Shown here: in pieces, positions 27,007 to 35,433 of the stretch
Numbering within the stretch: position 1 is the stretch's first letter
Layout: every line of letters starts with the position of its first letter
Source: Planktotalea frisia
GTDB taxonomy: Bacteria > Pseudomonadota > Alphaproteobacteria > Rhodobacterales > Rhodobacteraceae
Reading direction: 5' to 3'
Assembly: GCF_001890925.1 (NCBI RefSeq)
Contig: NZ_MLCB01000099.1
Span: forward strand, 1-47,260
DNA: 47,260 nucleotides
Notes under the pieces: model-generated
Databases searched by the model: none
Seen by the model: the letters and a program-made list of their open reading frames with translations, nothing else
Told to the model about the DNA's origin: nothing
Translations under genes and position numbers: made by a program

Positions 27007-28086
27007 ATGAACGGCAAATACGACGCCTTTTTCGCAAATACGCCCGCAACGCCGCTCGTTGAAAACCCGTTGGATCGTCTTGGCTGGTCGAGTTTCTTCG
27101 CCCAACAGACCGACGCTGACGCGCTTCTTGCGACCCCCCCTGTTCGTGTCACATCCGTGCATCGCAGCGGGTTGCAGGTCCAAGGAGCTGATATCAATGC
27201 AATCCTTCCACCGCGCAAAGACGCAACTGTTGGCGATTGGTTCCTCTACGAAGCAGAAAACGTTCCTGAGAGCCATTTGCTTGAACGCAAAAGCCTGATC
27301 AAGCGCCGCTCGCCCGGTAAAGACCGCTTTGAGCAACTTATCGCCGCTAACATAGACACAGCGTTCATCGTCACCTCATGTAACGCCGACTTCAACATCG
27401 CGCGGCTTGAGCGCTACGTCGCGCTTGCCTTTGATGCTGATGTGACGCCTGTGATTTTGCTGACCAAGCCTGATCTGTGTGACGACACGCAGCCCTACAA
27501 AACCGAGGCGCAAAGCATCTCTGATTTTGTCGCCGTCGAGGTGATAAACGCAACGTCCGATAGCGTGGCAAAGCAGTTGGCAACTTGGTGCAAAATGGGC
27601 CAAACCGTCGCATTCCTTGGCTCTTCTGGTGTTGGCAAATCTACGCTCGCCAACGCGCTGGCAGGCAATGAGAACATCGAAACTGGTGCGATCCGCGAGA
27701 TTGACAGCAAAGGGCGTCACACAACCACGCGGCGCGAATTGCACTTTGTCGGCACAGGCTGCGCCGTGCTCGACACCCCGGGCATGCGCGAGTTGCAATT
27801 GACCGATGCGGCGGCGGGTGTCAGCGATCTATTCGCGGATCTCCAAACGCTGGAAAACCAATGCAAATTTCGCGATTGCGCTCATGATAGCGAGCCAAAT
27901 TGCGCGATCAAAGCTGCGCTCAAACGCGGCGAGATTGATCAAGCCCGCGTAACGCGTTGGCGCCGCCTTGTGGCCGAGGATACATTCAATACGTTGTCCC
28001 TGTCCGAGCGCAAACACAAAGAAAAAGACCTGAGCAAGATCATCAAGTCATTGGATTTAAAGAATAGAAATGAACGCCCTAAATAG
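27007..28086 (+). CDS. rsgA: Ribosome small-subunit-dependent GTPase RsgA
   Basis: RsgA helps late maturation of the 30S subunit. It is a circularly permuted GTPase, seen in the order of motifs: OB-fold N-terminus (~40-110), then G4 LLTKPD (~158), G1 GSSGVGKST (~205-213), switch region RHTTTRREL (~240) and G3 DTPGMRE (~261). The C-terminal zinc site is CKFRDCAHDSEPNC (~290-303). The length is 359 residues. The ATG at 27007 is the only start that fits the family; the upstream open frame belongs to the bactofilin region in another frame. The start follows the terminator by about 31 bases and has a weak ribosome site. Confidence 0.95.
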   Translation: MNGKYDAFFANTPATPLVENPLDRLGWSSFFAQQTDADALLATPPVRVTSVHRSGLQVQGADINAILPPRKDATVGDWFLYEAENVPESHLLERKSLIKRRSPGKDRFEQLIAANIDTAFIVTSCNADFNIARLERYVALAFDADVTPVILLTKPDLCDDTQPYKTEAQSISDFVAVEVINATSDSVAKQLATWCKMGQTVAFLGSSGVGKSTLANALAGNENIETGAIREIDSKGRHTTTRRELHFVGTGCAVLDTPGMRELQLTDAAAGVSDLFADLQTLENQCKFRDCAHDSEPNCAIKAALKRGEIDQARVTRWRRLVAEDTFNTLSLSERKHKEKDLSKIIKSLDLKNRNERPK

Positions 28087-28090
28087 CGCG

Positions 28091-28687
28091 TCACCCTTCT
28101 AGGTCAGCTCCCCAATAAAGAAAATCGAGCCATGTTTGGTGCAATTCCTTTTGCACCCGCGCCAATTTGCGTCCAACCTTGTCCAGCTCATGCGGGCTCG
28201 GGGCACGCGGTTTGCGCAGCAGCTTCATCCCCGCTTCACGTGGTGTTTTGTTGGCCTTGCGCAGATTGCACGACTGGCACGCAGCGACGATGTTCTCGAA
28301 CGTCGCTGGCCCTTTGCGAGAGCGCGGTAAAACGTGGTCAAACGTCAGATCTTTGGCGGCTTTTTTCGTCCCGCAATACTGACAGCAAAACCCGTCGCGC
28401 AGGAACAGGTTGTAGCGCGTAAAGGCTGCATTCTTGCGTTTATGATATTGGCGCAGACAGACAACAGCGGGCACTTCAAACGCTTGAGACGCGCTGCGCA
28501 CTGTCAATTCTTCGTATGTTTTCAGCTGGATAACGCGATCTTGTAAAACGGCGGTCATCGCTTCCTGCCAAGACCACGTAGACAAAGGCATCCAGCTCAG
28601 CGGCTGCATATCCGCATTCAAAACCAACGTGCGATGCGTGTTAAGCTGATGCACATGTGGGTCAATTTCAATCAAGTCAGTGTTCAT
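28091..28687 (-). CDS. HNH endonuclease
   Basis: A 198-residue HNH nuclease-fold protein. The N-terminal part (RTLVLNADMQPLSWMPLSTWSWQEAM, ~19-44) and the second segment (VVCLRQYHKRKNAAFTRYNLFLRDGFCCQYCG, ~76-107) are typical of a widespread bacterial HNH group found as single chromosomal genes. The zinc Cys pair is CQYCG and CQSCN (~138-141), and the HNH core DHVLPRSRKGP...NIVAACQSCN contains the catalytic His. Length is normal. The natural target is unknown; genes of this group are not tied to a methylase here. A promoter, structured leader and an SD-masking hairpin precede the ATG at 28687. Confidence 0.9.
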   Translation of the reverse strand: MNTDLIEIDPHVHQLNTHRTLVLNADMQPLSWMPLSTWSWQEAMTAVLQDRVIQLKTYEELTVRSASQAFEVPAVVCLRQYHKRKNAAFTRYNLFLRDGFCCQYCGTKKAAKDLTFDHVLPRSRKGPATFENIVAACQSCNLRKANKTPREAGMKLLRKPRAPSPHELDKVGRKLARVQKELHQTWLDFLYWGADLEG

Positions 28688-28816
28688 GCGGCCCGCCTCG
28701 TGTGAGGTCGATACCGCAAGCAGCTATGGCTGCCTTTAAACGATACTTTTTTGAAGCTTTAATCCCCCGAGGATCGCAGTAACGAAGCAGGACTAGCCCT
28801 GCCCCTTCTGCGACCC
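28688..28816 (-). ncRNA. Structured 5' leader of the HNH gene (candidate)
   Basis: On the minus strand, the segment downstream of the promoter can form: a two-part stem, TCGCAG with CTGCGA enclosing GCAGG with CCTGC (about 28773-28813); GCAGC-CATA-GCTGC (~28718-28731); and CCTC-ACAC-GAGG (about 28694-28705) which holds the only good Shine-Dalgarno (GAGG) of the HNH gene. I do not recognise a known RNA family. It could be a regulatory leader or a separate small RNA. Confidence 0.4.
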
Positions 28817-28844
28817 ACTATATCTAGGGAAAGTGTCCTGACAA
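28817..28844 (-). promoter_or_regulatory. Sigma-70-type promoter for the HNH gene
   Basis: Minus strand -35 TTGTCA (28844-28839), spacing 16 bases, -10 TATAGT (28822-28817); both boxes are one mismatch from consensus. Predicted start near 28811. The -35 lies inside a perfect hairpin (GCCGTA/TACGGC with GACA/TGTC, 28840-28865) that also follows the esterase stop codon. Confidence 0.6.
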
Positions 28845-28865
28845 GCCGTAGAATTACGGCCTGTC
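28840..28865 (-). terminator. Hairpin downstream of the esterase
   Basis: Stem GACA-A-GCCGTA / TACGGC-C-TGTC with a 4-b loop (28840-28865) begins 11 bases after the esterase stop. No U tract follows on the minus strand, so termination is possible but unproven; it overlaps the HNH promoter -35. Confidence 0.35.
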
Positions 28866-28876
28866 TGAGCACGGCT

Positions 28877-29542
28877 TCAGAGGTTCAATTTGTCCCGCAT
28901 AAACGCCAATGCAACGGACAGGCCATCAGGGGCAATTCCATGCGCAGTACCTTTCATGATATGCGCAAAGACCTCTTCAAAGCCCGCCTTTTGCAACGCA
29001 TCCGCCGCATCAGGAAGCGATTGCACAGGCACCACATCATCCGCATCGCCGTGCACCAGCAAAATTGGCGGGCGCACCACCACTTCATCCGCAAGCGACT
29101 CGGGCGAAAGCAAACGTCCAGAAAAGCCAACCACGCCAGCAATCGCATCTTCACGGCGCGGTGCGACATGCAAGCTCATCATCGTGCCTTGGGAAAAGCC
29201 AAAAAGAACGACCTGTTCAGGCAGAACATCTTCATCCACCATAAGTGCATCAAGAAACGCGTTGAGGTCTTCAACGGCGGAATTCATGCCACGCTCGGCT
29301 TCTTCTTCTGATGAGTTGTCGATCCAAGGGATTGGGAACCACTGATAACCCATCGGCGAGCCAGCGCAGTCTTCGGGCGCATCCGGAGCGATAAAAAGAG
29401 TGTCAGGCAAGTGTTCACCAAGCGGATCCGCCAGCCCCAACAAGTCAGCGCCATTCGCGCCGTAACCATGAAGGAACACCACAACCGAGCGCGTCTCGCC
29501 CGAAATCGGCTCGCGCCGCTCTGCATTCAAAACTCGTGTCAT
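28877..29542 (-). CDS. Carboxylesterase/phospholipase-like alpha/beta hydrolase
   Basis: A 221-residue cytoplasmic hydrolase of the carboxylesterase/YpfH-type (Abhydrolase_2) family. The oxyanion segment FLHGYGANGADLLGLA (~22-37), the nucleophile elbow FGFSQGTMMSLH (Ser ~113), the catalytic Asp in VHGDADDVVP (~165) and His in HGIAPDGLS (~205) are all in order. The biological substrate is unknown; family members take short acyl esters. The ATG at 29542 is chosen over an upstream in-frame start because it is where family sequence begins; it overlaps the AlkA stop by 4 bases (ATGA), so the two are coupled. Confidence 0.88.
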   Translation of the reverse strand: MTRVLNAERREPISGETRSVVVFLHGYGANGADLLGLADPLGEHLPDTLFIAPDAPEDCAGSPMGYQWFPIPWIDNSSEEEAERGMNSAVEDLNAFLDALMVDEDVLPEQVVLFGFSQGTMMSLHVAPRREDAIAGVVGFSGRLLSPESLADEVVVRPPILLVHGDADDVVPVQSLPDAADALQKAGFEEVFAHIMKGTAHGIAPDGLSVALAFMRDKLNL

Positions 29543-30168
29543 CGGATCCCTTCCCGTGATTTTACAACGCGGTAGTAGGCCCAAAGGACGCGCGCTGCAA
29601 CCGAACGCCACGGCGACCAGTCCGCCGCGATGATTTTCATCTGTTTTTCTTTGGGACGCTCTTCTAGGTCGAGAAGCACCCGCGCCGCTTCTTGCAGCGC
29701 AAGATCACCATGCGCAAACACATCCGCGCGCCCGAGGCTAAACATCGCGTAAATCTCGGCCGTCCATTGGCCAATCCCGGTGACCTGTGTGAGCGTTTTG
29801 ATAACAGCATCCGAAGGCATCTCGCGCAAAGCATCATAGTCGATCCGCGCCTCAGCCAAAGCGCGTGCATAACGCATCTTTTGCTGGCTCAACCCTGCGG
29901 CGCGCAAATCCTCATCGCTCGCGCGCGCAATGGTGTCCTCAGAGGTCAGATCAAGCGCAACCATCCGCGCCCAAATCGCATTCGCAGAGGCGACAGAAAC
30001 TTGCTGTCCGATGATCGCATTAAGCAGTTGATCGAACCCTTCGGGCTTGAGCCGCAAGGGCAAAGGTCCAGTTTGCGCCATCGCCGCCGCAAAGCGCGCA
30101 TCATAGCCTGCCAGCCATTCCGCCCCTTCCAAAACACATGTATCGCCAAGAATTACCCGTTCATCCAA
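29539..30168 (-). CDS. DNA-3-methyladenine glycosylase II (AlkA family)
   Basis: A base excision repair glycosylase that removes alkylated purines. The helix-hairpin-helix is IKTLTQVTGIGQWTAEIYAMF (~120-140) with the catalytic Asp in GRADVFAHGDLAL (~145-157). N-terminal family segment is LLNAIIGQQVSVASANAIWARM (~45-66). The start is uncertain: both candidates are TTG. I prefer 30168, since GGGGGA sits six bases before it and it gives MDERVILGD; 30198 adds ten residues. The stop of cobK is at 30161, so the genes overlap by 8 bases. It precedes the esterase, ATGA-overlapped. No LexA- or Ada-like site is visible. Confidence 0.85.
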   Translation of the reverse strand: MDERVILGDTCVLEGAEWLAGYDARFAAAMAQTGPLPLRLKPEGFDQLLNAIIGQQVSVASANAIWARMVALDLTSEDTIARASDEDLRAAGLSQQKMRYARALAEARIDYDALREMPSDAVIKTLTQVTGIGQWTAEIYAMFSLGRADVFAHGDLALQEAARVLLDLEERPKEKQMKIIAADWSPWRSVAARVLWAYYRVVKSREGIR

Positions 30169-30892
30169 AGGATTTCCCCCATTCAACAGCCTGTTCAATA
30201 CTCGACACGCTTGGAGCGTCAGGCCGTTCTGGTCGTTTGATCATGCCAACCTTGAGTTTCAATGCGCGCGCGGCCTCTAGCTTGGAAAAACTCGCTGCGC
30301 CACCTGCGTTTTTCACAATAAGCCAATCGACTTTTAGTTTATCGAAAAGCGCTATCTCATCCTCAACCGAGAACGGAGGTCGTCCGATTAAGAACTCGCC
30401 GTTCGCAAATGGAAACGGCCCATCAGGCGGATCTATCTGGCGACAAATCAGCCGACACTTCGATAAATCAGCAAAGCGATGCAGTGTTTTGCGCCCTGTC
30501 GCGAGGAACACAGTCGCGCCTGCGCTGATATACTGTGCGGCGGCACTTTCATCCTCAAGCTCGGTCCAATCATCTTGCGCATTTGGCGTCCAAGGAGGAC
30601 GTGCAAATATGCAATAGGGCAGCATTAGATCAGCGCAAATACGCGCGCTTCGTTCAGAGATTTCTGAAGCAAAAGGATGTGTAACATCGAGCACTGCAGA
30701 GATTTTCGCCTCCGCGAGATAGCGCCTAAAACCTTCTTCACCGCCAAATCCACCAATGCGCAAAGGCACTATTTGGTCTTTGGGGTTACGAGTCTCACCT
30801 GCCAGAGAGGCAATCAGATCAATGCCTTGGCTATGTAATTCAGCCGCAATACGCCGCCCTTCACCCGTTCCTGAAAGAATGAGTAGCGTCAT
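30161..30892 (-). CDS. cobK: Precorrin-6A (cobalt-precorrin-6A) reductase
   Basis: CobK/CbiJ reduces precorrin-6A to precorrin-6B in cobalamin synthesis using NADPH. The N-terminal LILSGTGEGRRIAAEL (~3-18) and DVTHPFASEISERSARIC (~70-87) are family signatures; the C-terminal half includes LIVKNAGGAASFSKLEAA (~190-207). The 243-residue length is normal. ATGA overlap with cbiD upstream (30889-30892) and an 8-b overlap with alkA downstream place it in a cbiD-cobK-alkA-esterase run. The gene cannot separate aerobic from anaerobic route by itself. Confidence 0.92.
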   Translation of the reverse strand: MTLLILSGTGEGRRIAAELHSQGIDLIASLAGETRNPKDQIVPLRIGGFGGEEGFRRYLAEAKISAVLDVTHPFASEISERSARICADLMLPYCIFARPPWTPNAQDDWTELEDESAAAQYISAGATVFLATGRKTLHRFADLSKCRLICRQIDPPDGPFPFANGEFLIGRPPFSVEDEIALFDKLKVDWLIVKNAGGAASFSKLEAARALKLKVGMIKRPERPDAPSVSSIEQAVEWGKSFG

Positions 30893-31929
30893 GCGCGCGC
30901 CAAGACCTCGCCTTTGCGATCAATCACCACAACATCTGCGGCAACGCTTTCCGGCAACATCGCGCGTATCGTGACTAGCGCGTTTTGAGCGACCCACTTC
31001 GCCATTGGCGCACCAACGGTCTCATAAGCTTGCAAGGCTGTGTTCATCTCGGCCACGTCAGGCCGGTCTAGCACCTCGGCCAGACCCGCGAGATCCACCT
31101 GAGAGCGCCCCGAATGCAAATCGCGCGCGCCTTGGGCGAGTTTGGTCATCTTGCCGATCCCGCCCCCAATCGTGATCCGTGGCACAGGATGTTTGGCGAG
31201 ATATTTCAACAAACCACCGACAAAATCCCCCATATCGAGCATCGCATGATCCGGCAGAGCAAACATGCCCTGCACAACTTTTTCGCTCGTCGCCCCTGTG
31301 CAACCTGCCACGTGGGGCAGACCTTCGGCGCAAGCCACATCAATTCCGCGATGGATCGACGCAATCCAAGCCGCACAACTAAAGGGGCGTACGATGCCAG
31401 TGGTGCCAAGGATCGACAGACCGCCAATAATCCCAAGGCGTGGATTCCATGTTTTGAGCGCAAGTTCAGCACCATTTGGCACACTCAACGTGATCTCAAT
31501 ATCAGGGCTTTCCCCCAAACGCCCAGCGGTGTCGCGCACAACCGTTTGCATCATTTCTCGTGGCACTGGATTGATCGCAGGTTCACCCACCGCAATGGGC
31601 AAGCCCGGGCGCGTGACCTTCCCGATGCCAACACCGCCTTTAAAAACCACGCCGCCACTAGCGCGCGTAACACGCGCCTCGATAAGCGCTTGGTGCGTTA
31701 CATCAGGATCATCGCCCGCATCTTTGATGATAGCGGCGTAGGCCCAGCCGTCACCTATCTCGCTTCGCTCAATCTCAAACACAGGCGTTTCACCGCGCGG
31801 CAATGTAATTTGAACCGAACGCGGCACACGGCCCTCCCACAAGCCACCAAGCGCTGCTTGCACCGCAGCCGTCGCGCAAGCACCTGTGGTCCAGCCACGG
31901 CGTAACTCTGTGTCAGGCTTTCTATTCAT
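30889..31929 (-). CDS. cbiD: Cobalt-precorrin-5B C1-methyltransferase
   Basis: CbiD methylates C-1 of the corrin ring precursor. The signature RRGWTTGACATAAVQAALGG is at ~9-28, with GEPAINPVPREMM (~115), GLSILGTTGIVRPFS (~165) and the C-terminal TIGGGIGKMTKLAQGARDLHSGRSQVD. Length from the ATG at 31929 is 346 residues; an upstream open frame to 32010 would add sequence unlike the family. CbiD is best known from the anaerobic pathway, but many alphaproteobacteria that lack cobF carry it. Use here in an oxygen-tolerant hybrid pathway is inference. It is divergent from cobA. Confidence 0.93.
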   Translation of the reverse strand: MNRKPDTELRRGWTTGACATAAVQAALGGLWEGRVPRSVQITLPRGETPVFEIERSEIGDGWAYAAIIKDAGDDPDVTHQALIEARVTRASGGVVFKGGVGIGKVTRPGLPIAVGEPAINPVPREMMQTVVRDTAGRLGESPDIEITLSVPNGAELALKTWNPRLGIIGGLSILGTTGIVRPFSCAAWIASIHRGIDVACAEGLPHVAGCTGATSEKVVQGMFALPDHAMLDMGDFVGGLLKYLAKHPVPRITIGGGIGKMTKLAQGARDLHSGRSQVDLAGLAEVLDRPDVAEMNTALQAYETVGAPMAKWVAQNALVTIRAMLPESVAADVVVIDRKGEVLARA

Positions 31930-32025
31930 CGAACGGACTATAGGCGCGCATTTAAGTGCCGCCAATTCCTCATTGCATGTCGCTTGCCCACTTTCGCAAG
32001 TTTTCTGCAAAGGCCATAAGGGGGT
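31930..32025. promoter_or_regulatory. Divergent cbiD/cobA intergenic region
   Basis: Ninety-six bases with a CTTGC/GCAAG hairpin (about 31983-32000) and an AAGGGGG ribosome site before cobA. It is too short for a cobalamin riboswitch and I see no B12-box-like sequence, so B12 feedback by that route is not supported here. Confidence 0.5.
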
Positions 32026-32889
32026 ATGAGCGACTCATTTACCTCCCTGCCCGTTTTGCCGGGCAACGATTGGCCTGATTTCCAACCCGGCTGGGTTTGG
32101 CTTGCAGGCGCTGGTCCCGGTGATCCCGGCCTTTTGACGTTGCATGCACTCAACGCGCTGCGCCAGGCAGATGTGGTGGTCTATGATGCCCTCGTGCAGG
32201 ACGCGATCCTCGCATGGGCGCCGCAGGCAGAGCATATTTACGCAGGCAAACGCGGCGGCAAACCATCCGCCAAACAGCGCGATATTTCACTGCATCTGGT
32301 TGAACTTGCACGTGCAGGGAAACGCGTTTTGCGGCTAAAAGGCGGAGATCCGTTTGTATTCGGGCGTGGTGGCGAAGAAGGCCAGACACTTGTGCAGCAT
32401 GGTATTCCCATCCGCATTATTCCTGGCATCAGCGCTGGTATTGGCGGTCTCGCCTATGCGGGCATCCCAGTGACGCACCGCGATGTAAACCAATCAGTGA
32501 CCTTTGTAACGGGCCATGATCAGACAGGCGACACGCCTTCGTCTTTGAACTGGCAAGCGATTGCAGATGGGGCGCAGGTTCTTGTGATCTACATGGGGAT
32601 GAAACATGTGGACCGCATTGCGAAGGCGCTGCTTGACGCAGGTCGCGACCCTGATGAGCCTGCGGCGGTTGTTACGTCTGCGACCACACCGGATCAACAT
32701 GTGTTGGAAACAACGCTTGGGACGATGGCGGTAGATATTGCGAATGCGGGACTGAAACCTCCTTCAATCCTGTGCATTGGTCGCTCCGTTCTGATGCGCC
32801 AAACGTTGGATTGGCAAGCAATTGCGCAGGGACTTGAGCCACGTAATGTGGACCCATTGGGACGAGGCAGACCCGCAGAAGCATCATGA
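32026..32889 (+). CDS. cobA: Uroporphyrinogen-III C-methyltransferase
   Basis: CobA methylates uroporphyrinogen III at C-2 and C-7 to precorrin-2, the branch point to cobalamin and sirohaem. Family segments: VWLAGAGPGDPGLLTLHALNAL (~25-46), VVYDALV (~52), GKRGGKPSAKQ (~74), VLRLKGGDPFVFGRGGEE (~99-116), PGISAGIGGLAYAGIPVTHR (~129-148) and VTFVTGHD (~154). It is a single-domain CobA (287 residues), not the CysG fusion. The ATG at 32026 follows AAGGGGG. The stop overlaps cobB (ATGA), giving a cobA-cobB operon divergent from cbiD-cobK. Confidence 0.94.
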   Translation: MSDSFTSLPVLPGNDWPDFQPGWVWLAGAGPGDPGLLTLHALNALRQADVVVYDALVQDAILAWAPQAEHIYAGKRGGKPSAKQRDISLHLVELARAGKRVLRLKGGDPFVFGRGGEEGQTLVQHGIPIRIIPGISAGIGGLAYAGIPVTHRDVNQSVTFVTGHDQTGDTPSSLNWQAIADGAQVLVIYMGMKHVDRIAKALLDAGRDPDEPAAVVTSATTPDQHVLETTLGTMAVDIANAGLKPPSILCIGRSVLMRQTLDWQAIAQGLEPRNVDPLGRGRPAEAS

Positions 32890-34160
32890 AAGCTAGCTCA
32901 GGTTTTATTATTGCCGCACCCTCTTCCGGCTCTGGAAAAACAACGGTTACACTTGGATTATTGCGCGCCTTCAAACGCCGCGGCATCAACATTCGTGGTG
33001 CAAAATCAGGACCCGATTACATTGATCCGCGCTTTCATGAAGCCGCATCCGGGGCACCCTGTTTCAATATGGACGCTTGGGCGATGTCGCCAGAGCGTAT
33101 CCAGTCGCTCGCCTCAACTGATGCCCCACTGATTATCGAAGGTGCAATGGGACTGTTTGACGGTGCACCGCCCGACGGGCGTGGATCTGTTGCAGACCTG
33201 GCTCGATTGTTAAACCTGCCAGTCGTGCTGGTGATCGATACGGCGCGCATGGCGCAATCAGTGGCACCGATTGTCTCTGGATTTGCGCACCACGATCCTG
33301 ATGTGCGTATTGCTGGTGTAATTCTGAATAAGGTCGGTAGTGTGCGTCATGAACGGATGCTCAGGCGCGCATTAGACCCTTTGGGCATTCCTGTTCTTGG
33401 AGCCATACATCGAAGCTCACAGATCGAAACGCCAACGCGTCATTTAGGGCTGGTGCAAGCACAAGAGCGCGAAGACTTAGAGAGTTTTATTGAGCAAGCC
33501 GCTGATATATCAGAGCAAAGTGTTGATCTAGAAACCCTCGCAAATCTCGCAGCGCCCTTTGAGCGCGCCGATTTTTCTAGCAAAATCGCCCCCCCCGCGC
33601 AGCGGATCGCTATAGCATCAGATCGTGCCTTCGCTTTCGCATACCCGCACCTCTTGCAAGATTGGCGCAGCGCCGGGGCAGAGATTTCACCGTTCTCACC
33701 GCTGTCAAATGATCCAATCCCTGATGCTGATTTCGTTTTTCTACCCGGTGGTTATCCTGAGTTATACGCTGCGCAACTCGCGAGCGCTGATACGTTCATG
33801 AACACTTTGTGCACCCATGCCAAAACCAAACCCGTTTACGGCGAATGCGGCGGCTACATGGTGTTGGGCGCAGGTCTCATTGATGCGCAAGGCACACGTC
33901 ATAAAATGGCGGGATTGCTGCAGCTCGAAACATCTTTTGCCCAGCGTAAACTTCATCTTGGCTATCGAAGACTAAACGCAGACCAAGGTGTTTTCGCAGG
34001 CAAATGGAACGCGCATGAGTTTCATTATGCCACAACGCAGCACGCGCAGGGCACGCCGTTGTTCAAAGCACACGATGCAGAAGAAACACCCCTGCCCGAT
34101 ATGGGACTGATCAACGGACATGTCAGCGGTTCATTTGCACATATTATAGATTGTGCATGA
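32886..34160 (+). CDS. cobB: Cobyrinate a,c-diamide synthase
   Basis: CobB/CbiA amidates the a and c carboxylates of (hydrogeno)cobyrinate with glutamine and ATP. The N-terminal P-loop domain starts FIIAAPSSGSGKTTVTLGLL (~6-25) with KSGPDYIDPRFHEAA (~40) and GAMGLFDG (~88-95); the C-terminal class I glutaminase domain contains PGGYPELYAAQLA (~284) and the nucleophile Cys in YGECGGYMVLGAGL (~320). A His-x-Glu pair near the end (HEFHYAT) completes the triad. At 424 residues it is normal. Whether the true substrate is hydrogenobyrinate cannot be told from sequence. ATGA overlap with cobA. Confidence 0.94.
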   Translation: MKASSGFIIAAPSSGSGKTTVTLGLLRAFKRRGINIRGAKSGPDYIDPRFHEAASGAPCFNMDAWAMSPERIQSLASTDAPLIIEGAMGLFDGAPPDGRGSVADLARLLNLPVVLVIDTARMAQSVAPIVSGFAHHDPDVRIAGVILNKVGSVRHERMLRRALDPLGIPVLGAIHRSSQIETPTRHLGLVQAQEREDLESFIEQAADISEQSVDLETLANLAAPFERADFSSKIAPPAQRIAIASDRAFAFAYPHLLQDWRSAGAEISPFSPLSNDPIPDADFVFLPGGYPELYAAQLASADTFMNTLCTHAKTKPVYGECGGYMVLGAGLIDAQGTRHKMAGLLQLETSFAQRKLHLGYRRLNADQGVFAGKWNAHEFHYATTQHAQGTPLFKAHDAEETPLPDMGLINGHVSGSFAHIIDCA

Positions 34161-34200
34161 GTCCCTTGTTAAGACCGCGACACGGCTCTAAAGCTTGCAC

Positions 34201-35433
34201 ATGAGCCAAGCTATTTCTTCCCCCCGCCGCACCGTCATTGTCCTTATTTTGGCGCAAGCTACCCTTGGTGCGCAGATGCCAATGCTCTTTATCATCGCAG
34301 GGCTTGCGGGGCAGTCCATGGCGTCAAACATCTGTTTTGCGACAATGCCCATTTCGATGATCATCATCGGCTCCATGTGCGCAGCAACTCCGATTTCTTC
34401 GATCATGCAACGATACGGGCGGCGCTCGGGCTTCTGGATCGGCACAACAGGCGGCGCGCTTGGCGGTTTGATTGGCGCAATTGCACTCTATTACTCTAAC
34501 TTCCCGCTCTTCTTGTTCGCGAGCTTCTGCACCGGCTTTTACATGAGCGCGCAAGGCTTTTATCGCTTCGCCGCCGCAGACACCGCCGATGAAGCTTTCC
34601 GACCCAAAGCGATTTCTTACGTTATGGCGGGCGGCCTCGCGGCGGCAATCATCGGGCCACAAATGGTCAAAGCCACAAACGGCATCGTGGAATCGGGCGA
34701 TGCAAACGTCTCCGCATTCATGGGCGCTTATATCTTTGTGTTTTTGCTGAATGTCGTCGGCTCGCTGATCTTTTTGTTCATTAACATCCCTGCCCCGGCA
34801 GCCCCTGATGAAAATGCGCCTGCCGCACGCTCGCGCATTGAATTGCTGAAAACGCCGCGTATTGCAGTGGCGATGATCTGCGGAATGGTCTCTTACGCGT
34901 TGATGAACCTTGTGATGACCTCGACCCCTTTGGCCGTTGTGGGCTGCGGGTATACGACGAACAATGCAGCCGATATCGTCTCCGGCCACGTGCTCGCCAT
35001 GTTTATCCCGTCCTTCTTTACTGGTCATTTGATCGCGCGCTTTGGCGTGGAAAAGATCGTGGGGGCCGGACTTGTGATCCTTGCCGCCGCTGGCGTTGTT
35101 GCTTTGAACGATGTGGAGCTTGAAAACTTTTTTGTCGCGCTCATCTTGCTCGGCATTGGTTGGAACTTTGGCTTTATCGGTGCAACAGCGATGCTGACAT
35201 CGGCCCATGGCCCGCGGGATCGTGGGCGCGTTCAGGGTATGAACGATTTGTTCGTCTTTGGCGGTGTGACGATGGCCTCACTCGCTTCTGGTGGCTTGAT
35301 GAACTGCTCTGGCGGCAATCCCGTGCAAGGCTGGACGGCCGTTAACCTCGCGATGATCCCGTTCCTACTGCTAGCAGGATCGGCGCTTATCTGGTTGGTG
35401 ATGCGTCCGAAAGATCCGCTACCAGCGACCTAA
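34201..35433 (+). CDS. MFS transporter
   Basis: A 410-residue inner-membrane protein with about twelve hydrophobic segments. The MFS loop 2-3 signature is MQRYGRRSGFWIGTTGGALG (~65-84); a later loop shows RFGVEKIVGAG. Segments 1-3 are unusually Met-rich (MPMLFIIAGLAGQSM, CFATMPISMIIIGSM). The family resembles the YfkF/DHA1-type uptake or efflux carriers; the substrate is unknown. The ATG at 34201 is preferred over a TTG six bases upstream. It follows cobB by 40 bases on the same strand, but a link to cobalamin is not supported. It overlaps the convergent gene at 35419 by 15 bases. Confidence 0.85.
   Translation: MSQAISSPRRTVIVLILAQATLGAQMPMLFIIAGLAGQSMASNICFATMPISMIIIGSMCAATPISSIMQRYGRRSGFWIGTTGGALGGLIGAIALYYSNFPLFLFASFCTGFYMSAQGFYRFAAADTADEAFRPKAISYVMAGGLAAAIIGPQMVKATNGIVESGDANVSAFMGAYIFVFLLNVVGSLIFLFINIPAPAAPDENAPAARSRIELLKTPRIAVAMICGMVSYALMNLVMTSTPLAVVGCGYTTNNAADIVSGHVLAMFIPSFFTGHLIARFGVEKIVGAGLVILAAAGVVALNDVELENFFVALILLGIGWNFGFIGATAMLTSAHGPRDRGRVQGMNDLFVFGGVTMASLASGGLMNCSGGNPVQGWTAVNLAMIPFLLLAGSALIWLVMRPKDPLPAT

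Noticed and set aside
28688-28876. tRNA, SRP RNA or tmRNA in this gap
   Set aside because: No cloverleaf or T-loop, and the SRP tip motif (GGAAGGAAGCAGCC-like) is absent.
31930-32025. Cobalamin riboswitch between cbiD and cobA
   Set aside because: Only 96 b, with no B12-box-like sequence.
34324-35208. 294-codon minus-strand frame opposite the MFS gene
   Set aside because: Cys/His/Arg-rich shadow of a hydrophobic gene; no plausible product.
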